A stretch of DNA of 64,000 bases. It comes from Achromobacter insuavis (GTDB lineage: Bacteria > Pseudomonadota > Gammaproteobacteria > Burkholderiales > Burkholderiaceae_B). This document shows, piece by piece, positions 29,769-38,390 of the stretch (position 1 is the first letter of the stretch; each line of letters begins with the position of its first letter). The DNA is taken from positions 1 through 64,000 of the forward strand of contig NZ_CADIJR010000007.1 of NCBI RefSeq assembly GCF_902859645.1. The letters run 5' to 3'. The notes below the pieces were generated by a model, which made no database searches, was not told where the DNA came from, and saw only the letters and a program-made list of their open reading frames with translations. The position numbers were made by a program, and so were the translations under genes.

Positions 29769-30502
29769 CGACGGCAAGCAAACCCCTACTGGAACTGCGC
29801 GGCCTGCAGGTCGCCTACGGCGGCATCCGCGCGGTGCGCGGCATCGACCTGCGCGTGGACGAAGGCGAGCTGGTGTGCCTGATCGGCGCCAACGGCGCCG
29901 GCAAGAGCACGACCCTGCGCGCCATCTGCGGCCTGGTGCCGCTGGCCGGCGGCGAAGTGGTCTACGGCGGCCAGTCCATCGGCGGCCAGAAGTCGCACGA
30001 GCTGGTGCGCCAGGGCTTGGTGATGGTGCCCGAGGGCCGCGGCATCTTCGGCCAGCTCACCATCGAGGAAAACCTGGCGATGGGCGCCTACATCCGGCGC
30101 GATGCGGCGCAGGTGCGGCAGGACACCGACCGCGTGTTCACGCTGTTCCCGCGCCTGGCCGAACGCCGCAAGCAGGCGGCCGGCACGCTGTCGGGTGGCG
30201 AGCAGCAGATGGTGGCGATGGGCCGCGCGATGATCGCGCGCCCCAAGCTGCTGCTGCTGGACGAGCCGTCGATGGGCCTGGCGCCGCTGATGGTCGAGAA
30301 GGTCTTCGAGGTGGTGCGCACCATCGCCAGCGAAGGCGTGACGATCCTGCTGATCGAGCAGAACGCCCGCCTGGCGCTGGAGAACAGCCATCGCGGCTAT
30401 GTGATGGAGTCCGGCGAGATCACCCTGTCGGGGCCGGCGCGCGACATGCTGCACGACCCCAAGGTGCGCGCCGCGTACCTGGGCGAAGTGGAAGAGGCCT
30501 AG
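29765..30502 (+). CDS. livF: ABC transporter ATP-binding protein LivF
   Basis: Second ATPase of the system, 245 residues. Walker A GANGAGKS (41-48), signature LSGGEQQMVAMGRAM, Walker B LLLLDEPSMGLAP and H-loop-equivalent LIEQNARLAL. The LivF family is shorter than LivG and ends at AYLGE, as here. It overlaps livG by 4 bases and is followed 22 bases later by a strong terminator, so it closes the operon. Confidence 0.95.
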   Translation: MTTASKPLLELRGLQVAYGGIRAVRGIDLRVDEGELVCLIGANGAGKSTTLRAICGLVPLAGGEVVYGGQSIGGQKSHELVRQGLVMVPEGRGIFGQLTIEENLAMGAYIRRDAAQVRQDTDRVFTLFPRLAERRKQAAGTLSGGEQQMVAMGRAMIARPKLLLLDEPSMGLAPLMVEKVFEVVRTIASEGVTILLIEQNARLALENSHRGYVMESGEITLSGPARDMLHDPKVRAAYLGEVEEA

Positions 30503-30524
30503 GCCCGTCCATTTGCCGCAATGA

Positions 30525-30549
30525 AAAAGCCCGGCCATGCCGGGCTTTT
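30525..30549. terminator. Bidirectional terminator between livF and the hydrolase gene
   Basis: AAAAGCCCGGC (30525-30535) and GCCGGGCTTTT (30539-30549) form a stem with A and T tails, functional in both directions between convergent genes. Confidence 0.93.
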
Positions 30550-30566
30550 TTTTATGCGCGTCGGAC

Positions 30567-31364
30567 TCAGCCGGCCTGGCGCTTGAGGAAGCCCTCGATC
30601 AGGGCGGCGAAGGCGGGCGGGCACTCCTGCATCGGGTAATGGCCGCAATGCGCAATGACGTGCAGCGTCGCGTTGGGATGCCAGGCCAGGAAGCTGCCTT
30701 GCATCGCTTGCGCGTCGATTCCCGGATCCCGGTCGCCGACCACGACCAGGAACGGCGTTTCGATTCCGCGCACGGCGTCGACGAAATCCGCCGTCACCAG
30801 CATGTCGAGGTACTTGCGCCGGCAGGCGGGCGCCACGGTCGCGCGGTTGTGGCGGACCTTGGCGTCGGCCCAGCCGTCGGACAGGCCGCTGGAGACATGC
30901 CGGAACAGCCGCCGCAAGGCCTCGTCGTCCTCGGTCGTGCTGGCGAAGAACGCCAGGGCCTGCGGCCCCAGGCGGTTGCCGGCGGCCGAGACGGGGCATA
31001 CCGCGATGGCGCTGGCGATGCGTGACGGCGCGTCCGCCGCCAGGCGCTGCGTGATCATGCCGGTCATCGAATGGCCGACGACGTGGAACCGCTGCCAGCC
31101 GAGCCGGTCGGCGAGCGCGAGGCAATCGGCGGCGATTTCCTCGACAGTGCAGGCGCCGGTCAGCGCGATGGACTGGCCGTAGCCGCGCAGATCGGCGAAC
31201 ACGTAGGTGAAGGCCTGGCCGTCGAGCCAGGGCATGGCGGCATCGTAGCTGCCGTGGTCGCCGAGCCAGTCGTGCAGGACCAGCACGGGGATCGGGCCGT
31301 GGCCCAGGCGCGCGTAGCCGAGACCGGCCTGCGAGCCGGGATGGATTTCAAGGGACGTCTTCAT
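30567..31364 (-). CDS. Alpha/beta hydrolase
   Basis: Cytoplasmic hydrolase of 265 residues with the complete triad: Ser99 in VVGHSMTGM, Asp212 in VVVGDRDPG and His241 in HCGHYPMQE. The oxyanion region is LVLHDWLGDHGSY. The protein resembles 3-oxoadipate enol-lactonase-type and esterase-type members, but the substrate cannot be read from sequence. AAGGAAA sits seven bases before the chosen ATG; a longer frame begins 69 bases upstream without support. It lies downstream of the MFS gene on the same strand, but a terminator separates them. Confidence 0.85.
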   Translation of the reverse strand: MKTSLEIHPGSQAGLGYARLGHGPIPVLVLHDWLGDHGSYDAAMPWLDGQAFTYVFADLRGYGQSIALTGACTVEEIAADCLALADRLGWQRFHVVGHSMTGMITQRLAADAPSRIASAIAVCPVSAAGNRLGPQALAFFASTTEDDEALRRLFRHVSSGLSDGWADAKVRHNRATVAPACRRKYLDMLVTADFVDAVRGIETPFLVVVGDRDPGIDAQAMQGSFLAWHPNATLHVIAHCGHYPMQECPPAFAALIEGFLKRQAG

Positions 31365-31397
31365 TCCAGGTTTCCTTGTGTGAGGGGAACGAAAACG

Positions 31398-31429
31398 AAA
31401 CGCCCTCCCGGCGGACCGGGAGGGCGTTT
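31398..31429 (-). terminator. Terminator of the MFS gene
   Basis: AAACGCCCTCCCGG (31398-31411) pairs perfectly with CCGGGAGGGCGTTT (31416-31429). On the minus strand TTTCGTTTTCGTT follows. Confidence 0.9.
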
Positions 31430-31513
31430 TCAAAGTGCCGCCATCCTATCAAATCGGCGGCGCGGGCGTCAACGGGGCGGCATCGCCGCCGGCGCGCGAG
31501 CGGGAAGGCCGGC

Positions 31514-32797
31514 TCAGGCCGGCTGCGGCACGGCCCGCTCGCGGCCGATCAGCAGCGCGATGACGGCGGCGATCAGGCCGGTGGCGCCGGCCGCGACGAA
31601 GGCTATCAGGTAGCTGCCTTGCGACTGGCGCACCACGCCCGCCATCCAGGCCGCGCTGGCCGCGCCCAGCTGGTGGCCGGCGACGATCCAGCCGAACACG
31701 ATGGGCGCCTCGCGGTCGCCGAAGGCTTCGGTGGCCAGGCGCAGCGTGGGCGGCACGGTGGCGATCCAGTCCAGGCCGAAGAACACCGCGAAGATCGCCA
31801 GGCTGTAGAACGAGAAGTCGGAATAGGGCAGGTAGATCAGCGCCAGGCCGCGCAGTCCGTAATAGACGAACAGCAGCTTGCGCGGATCGTAGCGGTCGGT
31901 CAGCCAGCCCGAGGCGGTGGTGCCGAACAGGTCGAAGATGCCCATGATCGCCAGCAGGCCGGCCGCCTGCACTTCGGGCATGCCATGGTCGCCGCAGAGC
32001 GCGATCAGGTGCGTGCCGACCAGGCCGTTGGTGGTGAAACCGCAGATGAAGAAGGTGGCGAACAGGAACCAGAAGGTGCGGGTCTTGGCGGCGCGGCCCA
32101 GGGCGCCGAAGGTGGCGGCGATCATGCCGGTGCGCGGCGCGGCGGGCGCGGGCGGCGCATGCGGATCGCTGCCGAACGGCACCAGGCCGACGCTGGCGGG
32201 GCGGTCGGGCACCAGCCACCAGGCCAGCGGCACCAGCGCGGCGGCGGCGCCGGCCACGGTCCACACCACCCGGGTCCAGTCGCCCGACGACGCCAGCGCC
32301 GCCAGCAGCGGCAGGAAGATCAGTGTGCCGGTGGCGGTGCTGGCCGTCAGCAGGCCCATCATCAGGCCGCGATGCTTGCTGAACCAGCGGTTGACCACGG
32401 TCGCGCCCATGACCACGGCGACGGCGCCCGAGCCGATGCCCGAGAACACGCCCCAGGTCATCAGCAGGTGCCACGGCTGGGTCATGTAGGCGCTGATGGC
32501 GCTGGAGGCGGCCATCAACGACAGGGCGGCGATCAGCACGCGGCGCAGGCCGAAGCGCTCCATGGCGGCCGCGGCGAACGGCCCGACCAGGCCATACAGG
32601 AAGATGCCGACGGCGGCGGCGAACGAAGTGGTGCTGCGGTTCCAGCCGAAGCTTTCCTCCAGCGGCACCAGCAGCACGCTGGGCGAGGAGCGCAGGCCGG
32701 CCGACACCAGCAGGGCCAGGAACACGACCGCGACCACGACGAACGCGTACTTCTGGCCGGCGCGGCGGAAGGGGATGGGGGGTTGGGCTATACTCAT
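31514..32797 (-). CDS. MFS transporter, monocarboxylate-type
   Basis: Inner-membrane transporter of 427 residues with 12 predicted helices and a cytoplasmic loop near residue 205-230. SPSVLLVPLEESFGWNRSTTS at helix 1-2 and SGWLTDRYDPRK in the C half (MFS loop motif) place it with the monocarboxylate/oxalate-formate group; the substrate is unknown. Its start codon lies inside the left arm of a large operator shared with the divergent TetR gene, and no ribosome site precedes the ATG, so the message may be leaderless. Repression by the TetR is a firm inference from this layout. Confidence 0.88.
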   Translation of the reverse strand: MSIAQPPIPFRRAGQKYAFVVVAVVFLALLVSAGLRSSPSVLLVPLEESFGWNRSTTSFAAAVGIFLYGLVGPFAAAAMERFGLRRVLIAALSLMAASSAISAYMTQPWHLLMTWGVFSGIGSGAVAVVMGATVVNRWFSKHRGLMMGLLTASTATGTLIFLPLLAALASSGDWTRVVWTVAGAAAALVPLAWWLVPDRPASVGLVPFGSDPHAPPAPAAPRTGMIAATFGALGRAAKTRTFWFLFATFFICGFTTNGLVGTHLIALCGDHGMPEVQAAGLLAIMGIFDLFGTTASGWLTDRYDPRKLLFVYYGLRGLALIYLPYSDFSFYSLAIFAVFFGLDWIATVPPTLRLATEAFGDREAPIVFGWIVAGHQLGAASAAWMAGVVRQSQGSYLIAFVAAGATGLIAAVIALLIGRERAVPQPA

Positions 32798-32852
32798 GTT
32801 ACTGACCGGTACGTAAATTGGTTTGCGAATAGTACGTACCGGTTAGTAACAT
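32796..32852. promoter_or_regulatory. Paired TetR operator between the MFS gene and the TetR gene
   Basis: Two 20-bp arms (32796-32815 and 32833-32852) are inverted copies with one mismatch, separated by 17 bases. Each arm is itself a partial palindrome centred on ACCGGT, with the pattern TACNNACCGGTNNGTA. This is what two TetR-dimer sites look like. The left arm covers the MFS start codon. Confidence 0.8.
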
Positions 32853-32929
32853 CGTCAAGAGGTATTTTTGACGTCCCTGTTTTCAGGGCGGCCGGCCTTG
32901 CCGGCCGGTCTCAGTGAGGAGTTCCAGTC

Positions 32930-33553
32930 ATGGCCAGCAAATCCCCGGTGGGCGGCAAGAAAGCCGCCGCCGATACCCCCGCGAAGCCGCTCCTGGCGGC
33001 CGATCGCATCCGCAAGACCGCGCGCGAGATGTTCTACCGCGACGGCATCCGGGCGGTGGGCGTGGACGCCATCGTCAACCAGGCCGGGGTCACCAAGCCC
33101 AGCCTGTACCGCAGCTTTTCGTCCAAGGACGAACTGGCCGCGGTCTACCTGCGCGACTACGACGCCGAGTTCTGGGGGCGCTTCAACGCCGCCTGCGACG
33201 CGCATCCGGGCGATCCCCAGGCGGGGTTGCGGGCCTATCTGTCGGGCCTGAGCGTGCGGGCGGTGCAGAACGGCTATCGGGGCTGCGGATTGACCAATGC
33301 GGCGGTGGAATATCCCGAGGCCGGCCATCCGGCCCGCGTGGTCGCGGTCGAGCACAAGGTCGAGCTGCGCCGGCGCCTGGCCGCCATGGCCGCCGAGATG
33401 GGCGCGCCCGATCCCGCCAAGCTGGGCGACGGGTTGCTGCTGCTGATCGAGGGCGCCTTCGTCTCCAGCCAGTTGTTCGGCGAGGGCGGTCCGGCCGCCC
33501 GGGTGGCCGACATGGCCGACCTGCTGATCGACGCGCATCTGGGGCGGCGCTAG
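32930..33553 (+). CDS. TetR family transcriptional regulator
   Basis: Repressor of 207 residues. An Ala/Lys-rich N-terminal extension of about 20 residues precedes the helix-turn-helix at 45-64 (VDAIVNQAGVTKPSLYRSFS). The remainder is an all-helical ligand-binding domain typical of the DUF1956-like TetR group with GCGLTNAAVEYPEAGHPA. GTGAGGAG lies about nine bases before the ATG. Divergent from the MFS transporter with the operator pair between; likely controls both. The inducer is unknown. Confidence 0.92.
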   Translation: MASKSPVGGKKAAADTPAKPLLAADRIRKTAREMFYRDGIRAVGVDAIVNQAGVTKPSLYRSFSSKDELAAVYLRDYDAEFWGRFNAACDAHPGDPQAGLRAYLSGLSVRAVQNGYRGCGLTNAAVEYPEAGHPARVVAVEHKVELRRRLAAMAAEMGAPDPAKLGDGLLLLIEGAFVSSQLFGEGGPAARVADMADLLIDAHLGRR

Positions 33554-33731
33554 ATTTTTGCACTGCACAATACTGGTGCCAGATATGGTGCCGGATGCAC
33601 CGTTGTGGTGGTGTTTGTACCCATTCCGCAACGGCAAAAATAATGCTAGGCATTTTTATTGCAACGCAGCATGCGCGGATCTAAGATGAATTCGTGCTGT
33701 TCCCCTGTCGCGCTTTCTCAAGGAGAGAATC

Positions 33732-33953
33732 ATGAGCGATACCGCGTTGAAAAATGCCCGCATGTCGGATGCGCTGGAGCGGTCCCTGATCCGCGAGGCC
33801 ATCAAGGCGGAAACCCTGTCCGGCCCGTTCTCGCGCATGGGCTGGCGCCGGCTCAAGCTGCGCCTGCGCCGCTTGGGCGGGGCCGTCGGCGAAGTGCTGC
33901 ATGACATGGACGCCGGCCGCCGCCAGCATCCGGTGATCTCCGCCCGCCGCTGA
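33732..33953 (+). CDS. Small basic protein of unknown function
   Basis: 73 residues with a strong ribosome site (AAGGAGAGAATC before the ATG) and a clean terminator 20 bases after the stop, both of which argue for a real gene. The sequence is amphipathic and Arg-rich in the middle (GWRRLKLRLRRLGG) with an acidic spot (LHDMDAGRR) and no membrane helix or Cys. I do not recognise it. It stands alone between the TetR and LysR genes, 178 bases after the former. That 178-base gap is relatively AT-rich near 33635-33670 and probably holds its promoter. Confidence 0.7.
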   Translation: MSDTALKNARMSDALERSLIREAIKAETLSGPFSRMGWRRLKLRLRRLGGAVGEVLHDMDAGRRQHPVISARR

Positions 33954-33972
33954 ACCGCGGGTCCACGCCAGA

Positions 33973-34000
33973 AAAAACGCCAGCGATTGCTGGCGTTTTT
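33973..34000 (+). terminator. Terminator of the small basic protein gene
   Basis: AAAAACGCCAGC (33973-33984) pairs with GCTGGCGTTTTT (33989-34000) around GATT. Confidence 0.93.
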
Positions 34001-34065
34001 CATTGATGCGGGCATCATGGGATCCTGCCCTATGATTGCGTCTTGATCATTCATCGGGAGTCGTC

Positions 34066-34983
34066 ATGGCGCGTCCGGATCTCAACCTGCTGTTGGCGTT
34101 GGATGCGTTGCTGGATGAGGGCAGTGTCATTGGCGCGGCGCGCCGCATGAACCTGAGCCCGCCGGCGATGAGCCGCACGCTGGGCCGCATTCGCGAAGCC
34201 CTGGGCGATCCGGTGTTCGTGCAGGTGGGCCGAAAGCTCATGCCGACCCCCAAGGCGCTCGCGTTGCGCGAGCAGGTGCGCGCGGCGCTCGATCAGGCCA
34301 CACAGGTGTTCGCGGCCGGCGCCGCGATCGACCTCAAATCCCTCGACCGGCGTTTCAACGTCCGCGCCACCGACGAGTTCGTCAGCGTTCATCTGGGGCA
34401 ACTGCTGGACGCCATGGCGACCGAGATGCCGCGCGCCACGCTGCGCTTTTCGCCGGAAGAGGACGACGTCGATGACGAGGCGCTGCGCAGCGGCCGCATC
34501 GATCTGTTCATCAGCGGGTCGCGCAAGCTTGGCCCGGAGATCCGCGTGCAGTCGCTGTTCACCACCACTTTTGTTGGCGTCGCCCGCGAGCATCACCCGA
34601 TTTTCGACGATGAGATCACGCCCGAGCGCCTGACCCGCTGGGAGCACATCAACGTGTCGCGGCGCGGCAAGTCCGCGGCGCCGATCGACACCGCCCTGGA
34701 GGCGCATGGCCTGCGCCGTCATGTGGCCCTGGTCGTCTCGAGCCCCTACACGGCACTGTTCGCGCTGCAGGATTCGGATCTGCTGCTGCCCTTGCCCCGC
34801 CACCTTGCCAGCGGCGCGCTTGCCGCGGGCCTGCGCATCCGCCTGTTCGACCTGCCGATGCCCCTGGAAACCGCGCTGTTGACGCAGGCCTGGCACCCGC
34901 GCCTGGAAGGCGACCCCGCGCATCAGTGGTTGCGGCAGACGATCCACGCCCTGTGCAGCGGCGAGGCGCGGCAGGGGCGCTGA
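34066..34983 (+). CDS. LysR family transcriptional regulator
   Basis: 305 residues. Helix-turn-helix at 21-40 (VIGAARRMNLSPPAMSRTLG) followed by the LysR effector domain. The ATG at 34066 is chosen over a TTG 30 bases upstream because CGGGAG lies five bases before it. It is encoded in the same direction as, and 135 bases ahead of, the efflux operon, unlike the divergent layout of aaeR-aaeXAB in E. coli. It probably controls that operon; the inducer, perhaps an aromatic acid, is unknown. Confidence 0.92.
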   Translation: MARPDLNLLLALDALLDEGSVIGAARRMNLSPPAMSRTLGRIREALGDPVFVQVGRKLMPTPKALALREQVRAALDQATQVFAAGAAIDLKSLDRRFNVRATDEFVSVHLGQLLDAMATEMPRATLRFSPEEDDVDDEALRSGRIDLFISGSRKLGPEIRVQSLFTTTFVGVAREHHPIFDDEITPERLTRWEHINVSRRGKSAAPIDTALEAHGLRRHVALVVSSPYTALFALQDSDLLLPLPRHLASGALAAGLRIRLFDLPMPLETALLTQAWHPRLEGDPAHQWLRQTIHALCSGEARQGR

Positions 34984-35118
34984 CCTCTCGCTGCGGGGCG
35001 GGTGGCGCGCGTCGATAAGTGCGCCGAACGCAATCATGACCGTGCGATAAATTCACTTTTCCGCATGCATGGCGGTCTCTACAGTGGTGCGTCCGAATCA
35101 CCATTGAAGAGTGTCATC

Positions 35119-37260
35119 GTGCGTTCAACGAACGTATCCGCCGCGGCGTCGGCCCGGCCGTACCCCAGCCTCCAGTCGCTCCGGGCAGGGGCGGTGCGCG
35201 GGCTGCGATGCCTCGACCTGACGACGCCCCGAGCCGCCTACGTGATGCGCTCGATCCTGGCGGCCTGGCTGGCGCTCGTCCTGGCCTTTCTGCTGGATCT
35301 GCACGCGCCTTACGCGGCGGCCTCCAGCGTGCTTCTCGTCATCAATCCGGTGCAGGGGGCGGTGATCGGCAAAGGCATATGGCGGGTGATCGGCACACTG
35401 GTCGGCATGCTGGCCGCCTTCGTCCTGATGAGCGCCTTTGGCCAGATGCCCTGGTTGTTCCTGCTGGGTTTCGGCCTGTGGCTCGGGGCCTGCGTGGCCG
35501 CCATGACGTTGCTGCGCCATTTCCGGGCCTATGGCGCGACGCTGGCGGGATACACCGTGGGGCTGGCGGCCTATGGCGCCATGCAGAATCCGCAGTTGAC
35601 CTTCGATCAGGTGATGGGGCGGGGCGCGTCCGTGTTGATCGGCGTGGCGAGCCTGGGCGTGGTGTCGGCGCTGTTCAGCCGCCGCGGCGCACGCGGCCGC
35701 CTGACGGCCCAATTGCACCGGTTGGCGGCGTCCGCCGCCAGTGTCCTGGCGCAAGATATCCAGGCGCATCAAGGCGCGGGCCGGCAGGGCGGCAAGGCGC
35801 TGGATGCGGACAGGCGCGGCCTCATCGTCGACATCTACGCCGTGGATGACCTGCTGGCGCTGGGCAAGGCCGAGTCCGCCGACCTGGCGCGACGCGCCGC
35901 CGCGGTGCGGCGCGCCATGGTGTCCTTGTTTTCCGCGCTGGTCGGCGGCGTGGCGTCGAGGCGGCTGGGCGATGCCAGCCAGCAGGCCCTGGCGGCGTTG
36001 CAGCCGGCCTGGGAACAGGCGTGGCGGCAAGCCAGCCAGGCGCTGGCGCGGGAGCCGGGGCCCGGCGGATTGATGCTGGCGGCGCGGTCCTTGTCCGCGA
36101 TGCGTGCGCAGCTGGCGCAAACCCTGTCGGCGACAACGCCCGACGATCCCCGGGCGCAAGCCATCCTGATGATCGCGGGCGACCGGTTGATCGAGCAGCT
36201 CGACGACTACCTCGAGGTCCTCGATGGCATCGCGATTCTGCATCAGCCTCGGCGACCGGCGGCGGCGCCGGTCCCGGTGCCGTTCCACCGCGACACGGGG
36301 GCCGCGCTGCAGAACGGCCTGCGCGCCTTGTTGACCGTGACGCTGGGCGGCGCCTTCTGGATCGCGACCGGCTGGTCGAACGGCAACCTGATGCTGGCGG
36401 GACTGGCGGCGGCCTGCGGGCTGCTGTCCACCGCGCCGAATCCGGCGCTCGGCGCCGTGGCCTTGATCCAGGGCACCGTCGCCGCCGTCGTGATGGCGTT
36501 CCTGTGCGCCTTTCTGGTCTTGCCCGAGGTCTCGGGGCTGCCGCTGCTGCTGGCGGTCCTGGCGCTGTTCTGGTTGCCCGGGGTCTATGCCAGCGCCATG
36601 CCCCGCTACGGATTGGCCGGCGTCGCCTATCTCGTCGCCTTCACGACGCTGGTGGCGACGGACAACCCCATGCGCTATGACGTCGTCTCGTTCCTGAATG
36701 GCGCGGTGGCCTGGATACTGGTGGCCTTCTTCACGCTGCTCGGGTTCCGGATCGTGCTGCCGCGCAATCCGTCACGCGACATGGCGCGCCTGCGCCTGAC
36801 CATTCGCGACGACGCGCTGGCCCTGTTGCAAGGCGGCCGCGCCGACGCGCGTGCGTGGCAATGGCGGCAGCAGCATCGCACGGCGCAACTCGGCGCGCTG
36901 CTCAGGACGCGGCTTGACGCGATGGACCGGGCCATTGCCGATGCCCTGGCCAGTATCCATCTCGGCCGGGAGCTGCTGCGCCTGCGCGAGGGATGGCGGC
37001 GGATGCCTGCGGACGCCAGGCCGCGCCGCCTGCTCTCGGCGGCGTTTCGCCACATGCGGCGACGGGCCGGCGATCCCCGGCTGGCCGCCAGGCATGCCCG
37101 CCGGGCGGCGCAATCCCTGTCGCGGTTGCCGCTGGCGGATTGCATCCGGTCCGCCGACATCGGGCGATCGCGGGCCATGCTGCTCGATATCGCGGCGCTG
37201 CTCGAAGCGCACGCGGATTATTTTTCTCGACGCCCCAGGAGGCCCCCCCATGCTCAGTGA
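35119..37260 (+). CDS. FUSC-family efflux permease (AaeB-like)
   Basis: Inner-membrane exporter of 713 residues from the GTG at 35119. Two blocks of about five to six helices (residues about 35-180 and 400-560) flank cytoplasmic helical regions, the duplicated FUSC layout of AaeB/YdhK. PYAAASSVLLVINPVQGAVIG and the GGAFWIATGWSNG segment mark the two blocks. GAAGAG eight bases before the GTG supports this start; an ATG at 35065 lacks one. It overlaps the DUF1656 gene by 11 bases. With its partners it should export small organic, perhaps aromatic, acids. Confidence 0.87.
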   Translation: MRSTNVSAAASARPYPSLQSLRAGAVRGLRCLDLTTPRAAYVMRSILAAWLALVLAFLLDLHAPYAAASSVLLVINPVQGAVIGKGIWRVIGTLVGMLAAFVLMSAFGQMPWLFLLGFGLWLGACVAAMTLLRHFRAYGATLAGYTVGLAAYGAMQNPQLTFDQVMGRGASVLIGVASLGVVSALFSRRGARGRLTAQLHRLAASAASVLAQDIQAHQGAGRQGGKALDADRRGLIVDIYAVDDLLALGKAESADLARRAAAVRRAMVSLFSALVGGVASRRLGDASQQALAALQPAWEQAWRQASQALAREPGPGGLMLAARSLSAMRAQLAQTLSATTPDDPRAQAILMIAGDRLIEQLDDYLEVLDGIAILHQPRRPAAAPVPVPFHRDTGAALQNGLRALLTVTLGGAFWIATGWSNGNLMLAGLAAACGLLSTAPNPALGAVALIQGTVAAVVMAFLCAFLVLPEVSGLPLLLAVLALFWLPGVYASAMPRYGLAGVAYLVAFTTLVATDNPMRYDVVSFLNGAVAWILVAFFTLLGFRIVLPRNPSRDMARLRLTIRDDALALLQGGRADARAWQWRQQHRTAQLGALLRTRLDAMDRAIADALASIHLGRELLRLREGWRRMPADARPRRLLSAAFRHMRRRAGDPRLAARHARRAAQSLSRLPLADCIRSADIGRSRAMLLDIAALLEAHADYFSRRPRRPPHAQ

Positions 37261-37444
37261 GTTCGCAGTGGCAGGCATCTACCTGCCGCCATTTTTCGTC
37301 TATGCGTGCGCGGCGCTGCCGCTCTACCTCGGCGTTCGCCTGGCGCTCGCGCGCAGCGGCGTGCTGCGCCGGGTCTGGCACCCCGGCCTGTTCGAGTTCG
37401 CCATTTCCCTTTGCCTCGTTTCGGTGTTGATTCTCTATGTCTGA
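37250..37444 (+). CDS. DUF1656 small membrane protein (AaeX-like)
   Basis: 64 residues with two membrane helices, starting MLSEFAVAGIYLPPFFVYA. CCAGGAGG immediately upstream is an excellent ribosome site. It overlaps the permease stop by 11 bases and the HlyD-like gene by 8 bases, so all three are co-translated. DUF1656 proteins almost always accompany FUSC-HlyD pumps; their function is not known. Confidence 0.88.
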   Translation: MLSEFAVAGIYLPPFFVYACAALPLYLGVRLALARSGVLRRVWHPGLFEFAISLCLVSVLILYV

Positions 37445-38381
37445 TCGTTCCTTGCCCGATCGTTTATGGCCCTTGAGGCTGATGGCGCGCGTCGGCCTCA
37501 CGCTGTGCGCCGTGGCCGCCGCCGTCATGCTGGTCGGCGCGCTTTGGCGCGCCTACGTCGTGGCGCCCTGGACGCGCGATGGCCGCGTCAGCGCGCAGAG
37601 CGTCCGCATCGCCCCGGAGGTCTCCGGCACGGTCCTGGAAGTGCCGGTGACGGATGATCAGTACGTGAAGCGGGGCGAGGTGCTCTATCGCATCGATCCG
37701 GCCCGCTTCGAGCTGGCGCTGGCGCAGGCCGAGGCGCGGCTGGCCGCGGCCGACGCGTCGTTGCGGCAGAAAACCGAGGACGCGCGACGCCGGCGGGGCA
37801 TGGAGAACCTGGTGCCCGCCGAAGACATCCAGCGTGCGATCCAGGCGGTGGCCATCGCCGAGGCCGAGCAGCGCGGCGCGCGGGTCGCCGTGGACATGGC
37901 AAGACTGGATGTGGCGCGCACCGTCCTGCGCGCCCCGGTGGACGGCTATGTGACACGGCTGAAACTGAACCAGGGCGACTACGCGGTGACGGGCCAGCCC
38001 AATATCGCGCTGGTGGATGCCCACAGCTTCTGGATCATCGGCTATTTCGAGGAGACCAAGCTGCGCGGCATCCGGCCCGGCGCGGCGGCGCGCATCCGCT
38101 TGATGGGGTCCGATGACATCATTGCCGGCCGGGTGGTGAGCATCGGGCGCGGCATCGCCGATGCCAACCAGCAGGCCGATGCCCAGGGCCTGCCCAGCGT
38201 GGCCCCGACCTTCAGCTGGGTCCGCCTGGCGCAACGCATTCCGGTGCGCGTCGCGTTCGAGCAGTTGCCGCCGGACCTGGTGCTGGCCGCCGGCATGACA
38301 GCCAGTGTCGAGGTGGCGACGGCGGGAGGCGACGCGCCTGCCCAGGGCCGCCTCCTGTCGCTGCTGTACCACTGGATGTGA
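37437..38381 (+). CDS. HlyD-family periplasmic adaptor (AaeA-like)
   Basis: Membrane-fusion protein of 314 residues. An N-terminal helix (about 17-39) anchors it in the inner membrane. The lipoyl half-motifs are VRIAPEVSGTVLEVPVTDDQ (quoted as a 20-residue piece) and TVLRAPVDGYVTRL, separated by a helical hairpin. The beta-barrel domain follows with SFWIIGYFEETKL. It links the FUSC permease to the outer-membrane factor that starts 9 bases downstream. Confidence 0.92.
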   Translation: MSDRSLPDRLWPLRLMARVGLTLCAVAAAVMLVGALWRAYVVAPWTRDGRVSAQSVRIAPEVSGTVLEVPVTDDQYVKRGEVLYRIDPARFELALAQAEARLAAADASLRQKTEDARRRRGMENLVPAEDIQRAIQAVAIAEAEQRGARVAVDMARLDVARTVLRAPVDGYVTRLKLNQGDYAVTGQPNIALVDAHSFWIIGYFEETKLRGIRPGAAARIRLMGSDDIIAGRVVSIGRGIADANQQADAQGLPSVAPTFSWVRLAQRIPVRVAFEQLPPDLVLAAGMTASVEVATAGGDAPAQGRLLSLLYHWM

Positions 38382-38390
38382 GGGGCGACG

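Noticed and set aside
31449-32474. A 341-codon leftward frame inside the MFS gene
   Set aside because: Out of frame with the MFS protein, which has clear membrane helices throughout.
33656-34054. A 132-codon leftward frame across the small basic protein gene
   Set aside because: It reads through a terminator hairpin and lacks a ribosome site; the rightward 73-residue gene has both signals.
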